From assembly GCA_016931075.1 (NCBI GenBank), contig JAFGFF010000352.1:1-35838 (forward strand): a stretch of DNA of 35,838 nucleotides, written 5' to 3'. This DNA comes from Pirellulales bacterium (GTDB taxonomy: Bacteria; Planctomycetota; Planctomycetia; Pirellulales; Thermoguttaceae). The position numbers and the translations under genes are program-made. The notes beneath the pieces are model-generated. The model searched no databases. It was not told the origin of the DNA and was given only the letters and a program-made list of their open reading frames with translations. Positions 33,957 through 35,838 of this stretch are shown here, one piece after another; positions within the stretch are counted from its first letter, which is position 1; each line of letters starts with the position of its first letter.

Positions 33957-34006
33957 CGTCGTCGAATGGTCTTTCGAAAAACTGTCTAGCCCCACGGACA
34001 CACGCC

Positions 34007-35827
34007 ATGGCCGACTTGATTGCCCAGGGTGAGCAGGCCCAGCAGCGCTGGCGCCGTGGGCTGACCCAGGAACAGACGTTCGTGCTGGGCCGTGCGGCCG
34101 GGCCTTGGGCCGTGCCCTGGGATCAGCACATCTCGCGGCGACACGTCGAGCTGCGTCTGGCCGGCGGCCGGCTCCACGTGAACCGGCTCGGCGGGACGCG
34201 GAATCCGGTTTATTTTCGCGGCAAGGAGGCCGACCAGTTCGAGCTGGCTCCAGGCGAGCACTTCGTGATCGGCACGACCACCTTCACGCTGACCGACCAG
34301 CGCGTCTCGGTCACGATGGACGTCCCGCAGCCCGTCCAGCAACAGGCTTACAGCTCGAAATACCTAAAACAGCTCCCCTTCCGCAATGCCGACCACCGGA
34401 TCGAGATCCTCAGCCGTTTGCCGCAAGTGATCTCCGGCGCCACGGGCGAGGTGGAACTGTGCGTCCGTCTGGTCAGCATGTTGCTGGCCGGGGTGCCCCG
34501 GGCGGGCACGGCGGCGGTCGTGGCGGTCGAAGGTCCGTTGGGCGACGCGGCCGGGCCCTCGCCGCCGGTCCGTGTGTTGCACTGGGACCAGCGGCTCATC
34601 GACGAGGGAGATTTTCAGCCCAGCCAACGGCTGATCCTCGAAGCGCTCCGCGGCCGGCAGAGCGTTCTTCACGTTTGGGCAGGCACGACGGCCAACGCGA
34701 CCGAGACGGGCGATTCCTTCACCGCCAGCGGCAACCTGGATTGGGCCTTCTGCGTGCCCGTGCTCGATCGGGCCGATGGCGAATCGAGCTGCGCCGCCTG
34801 GGCTATCTACGTGGCAGGCCGGTTCGGCATCGAATTGCCCTCCGGCCATGCTTCGTCCGACCCGAACGACGTCCGCGAGGACATGAAGTTCACCGAACTG
34901 GTCGCCGCAACGCTCCGCTCGTTGCGGCAGATGCGGCTCTTGGAACGACAACACGCCAACCTGAGCCAGTTCTTCTCGCCCGTGGTGATCGACACGTTGA
35001 CCAACGAGGATCCCGAGCTGGCCTTGGCCCCGCGCGAAACGCATGTTTCGGTCCTGTTCTGCGACTTGCGGGGTTTCGCTCGGCAGACCGAACAACACGC
35101 CGGCAACCTGATGGGCCTGCTCGAACGGGTCAGCGGCGCCTTGGGTGTGATGACCCACCAGATCCTCGACCAGGGAGGCGTGGTGGGCGATTTCCAGGGG
35201 GACGCCGCCATGGGCTTCTGGGGTTGGCCGATTACCCAGGAGGACGACGTCCTGAGGACTTGCCGCGCGGCATTGGCTATTCGGCGTGAGTTCGCCGCCG
35301 CTGCCCAGCAATCGCACAGCCCGTTGGCCGAGTTCCACGCCGGAATCGGCATCGCCTCGGGCCCTGCCGTAGCCGGCAAAATCGGCACGGTCGACCAGGT
35401 GAAGGTGACCGTCTTCGGGCCGGTCGTCAATCTGGCGTCACGGCTGGAGGGCATGACGAAGATCGTACGAGCGCCGATCTTGCTCGATGAGGCAACCGCC
35501 CAATCGGTTCGACGACAAGTGCCTCGTGAAACGGCTCGCGTGCGGCGGCTGGCCGTGGTCCGGCCCTACGGGCTGGACACGCCACTGGAGATCAGCGAGT
35601 TGCTCCCACCGGAGGAGGACCACCCCCAACTGACCAACGAACACTTGGCCTGTTACGAAGCGGCCCTGGACGCGTTTTTGGAAGGCGATTGGTCCAGCGC
35701 GCTGCGGCGTTTGCACCAGGTGCCAACCGACGACCTGGTGACCGACTTCCTGACCGTCTACATCGGTCGCCACAACCGCACACCCCCGCGAGGCTGGGAC
35801 GGCGTGATTCCGCTGGAACGCAAGTAG
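34007..35827 (+). CDS. FHA-GAF-class III nucleotidyl cyclase with altered substrate-selecting residue
   Basis: A 606-aa signalling protein, probably cytoplasmic (no signal or membrane helix). An FHA domain at about residues 20-105 (FVLGRAAGPWAVPWDQHISR, RRHVELRLAGGRLHV) would bind phospho-Thr, perhaps from a kinase such as that encoded at 28075. A GAF-like domain follows (about 130-290), then a short helical linker (LRSLRQMRLLERQHANLSQF). The class III cyclase core is at about 345-520: metal Asp D353 in VLFCDLRGF and D399 in GDFQGDAAMGFWG, transition-state N475 and R479 in VVNLASRLEGM. At the position that is Lys in adenylyl cyclases (KFIGD) it has Asp (D395, DFQGD); the second selector is Thr (T468). 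The product could be cGMP or cAMP; this is open. The last ~80 residues include a TPR-like helical stretch (CYEAALDAFLEGDWSSALRR). Confidence 0.9.
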   Translation: MADLIAQGEQAQQRWRRGLTQEQTFVLGRAAGPWAVPWDQHISRRHVELRLAGGRLHVNRLGGTRNPVYFRGKEADQFELAPGEHFVIGTTTFTLTDQRVSVTMDVPQPVQQQAYSSKYLKQLPFRNADHRIEILSRLPQVISGATGEVELCVRLVSMLLAGVPRAGTAAVVAVEGPLGDAAGPSPPVRVLHWDQRLIDEGDFQPSQRLILEALRGRQSVLHVWAGTTANATETGDSFTASGNLDWAFCVPVLDRADGESSCAAWAIYVAGRFGIELPSGHASSDPNDVREDMKFTELVAATLRSLRQMRLLERQHANLSQFFSPVVIDTLTNEDPELALAPRETHVSVLFCDLRGFARQTEQHAGNLMGLLERVSGALGVMTHQILDQGGVVGDFQGDAAMGFWGWPITQEDDVLRTCRAALAIRREFAAAAQQSHSPLAEFHAGIGIASGPAVAGKIGTVDQVKVTVFGPVVNLASRLEGMTKIVRAPILLDEATAQSVRRQVPRETARVRRLAVVRPYGLDTPLEISELLPPEEDHPQLTNEHLACYEAALDAFLEGDWSSALRRLHQVPTDDLVTDFLTVYIGRHNRTPPRGWDGVIPLERK

Positions 35828-35838
35828 CGGCCAGCCTA

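Overview
The window looks like part of a Planctomycetes (Pirellulales-like) chromosome. It is GC-rich and carries two PEP-CTERM surface proteins, an ExeA-type AAA ATPase beside a CpsD/MinD-like protein, a Hanks-type kinase with an extracytoplasmic sensor, an FHA-GAF-class III cyclase, a short PheT, many proline-rich insertions, and interspersed palindrome pairs in the intergenic gaps. The taxonomic call is inferred from this gene content, since no rRNA is present. I saw no tRNA, CRISPR array, insertion sequence or phage gene.

Layout. 1-3499 (+): the end of lysS, then a LolC/E-like permease and a LolD-like ATPase, tightly packed as an operon. 3728-8429 (+): ilvE, a PEP-CTERM protein with a cysteine-peptidase-like Cys/His/Asp arrangement and two EF-hand-like loops, an ExeA-like ATPase, and a MinD/BY-kinase-like protein with a ruined Walker A. 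8430-15257 (+): long non-coding leaders, a SecA paralogue without the zinc tail, and a large exported GH116-type glycosidase with an inserted beta-sandwich-like domain. 15461-18252 (-): a TadG-like von Willebrand A protein; upstream lie a c-di-GMP-I (GEMM) riboswitch and a short ORF whose ribosome-binding site sits in a hairpin directly after the aptamer. 18468-19878: an alpha/beta hydrolase (-) and a small lipoprotein (+), divergent.

20087-26984 (-): the translation cluster thrS-infC-rpmI-rplT-pheS-pheT, with palindromic repeat pairs in the rpmI/rplT and rplT/pheS gaps. 27257-30309 (+): a ThiF/MoeB-type E1-like enzyme overlapping a membrane Ser/Thr kinase with a Cache-like sensor. 30345-32744 (-): a B12-binding-type radical SAM protein and a membrane protein with two CxxC pairs. 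33093-35827 (+): a second PEP-CTERM protein with a good promoter and intrinsic terminator, then an FHA-GAF-cyclase whose usual adenine-selecting lysine is aspartate.

The most notable points are the riboswitch with its expression platform, the several unrelated palindrome families that share one paired-inverted architecture, the atypical cyclase, the peptidase-like PEP-CTERM protein, and the domain-inserted GH116 enzyme. All function calls come from reading motifs by eye; no database search was run.
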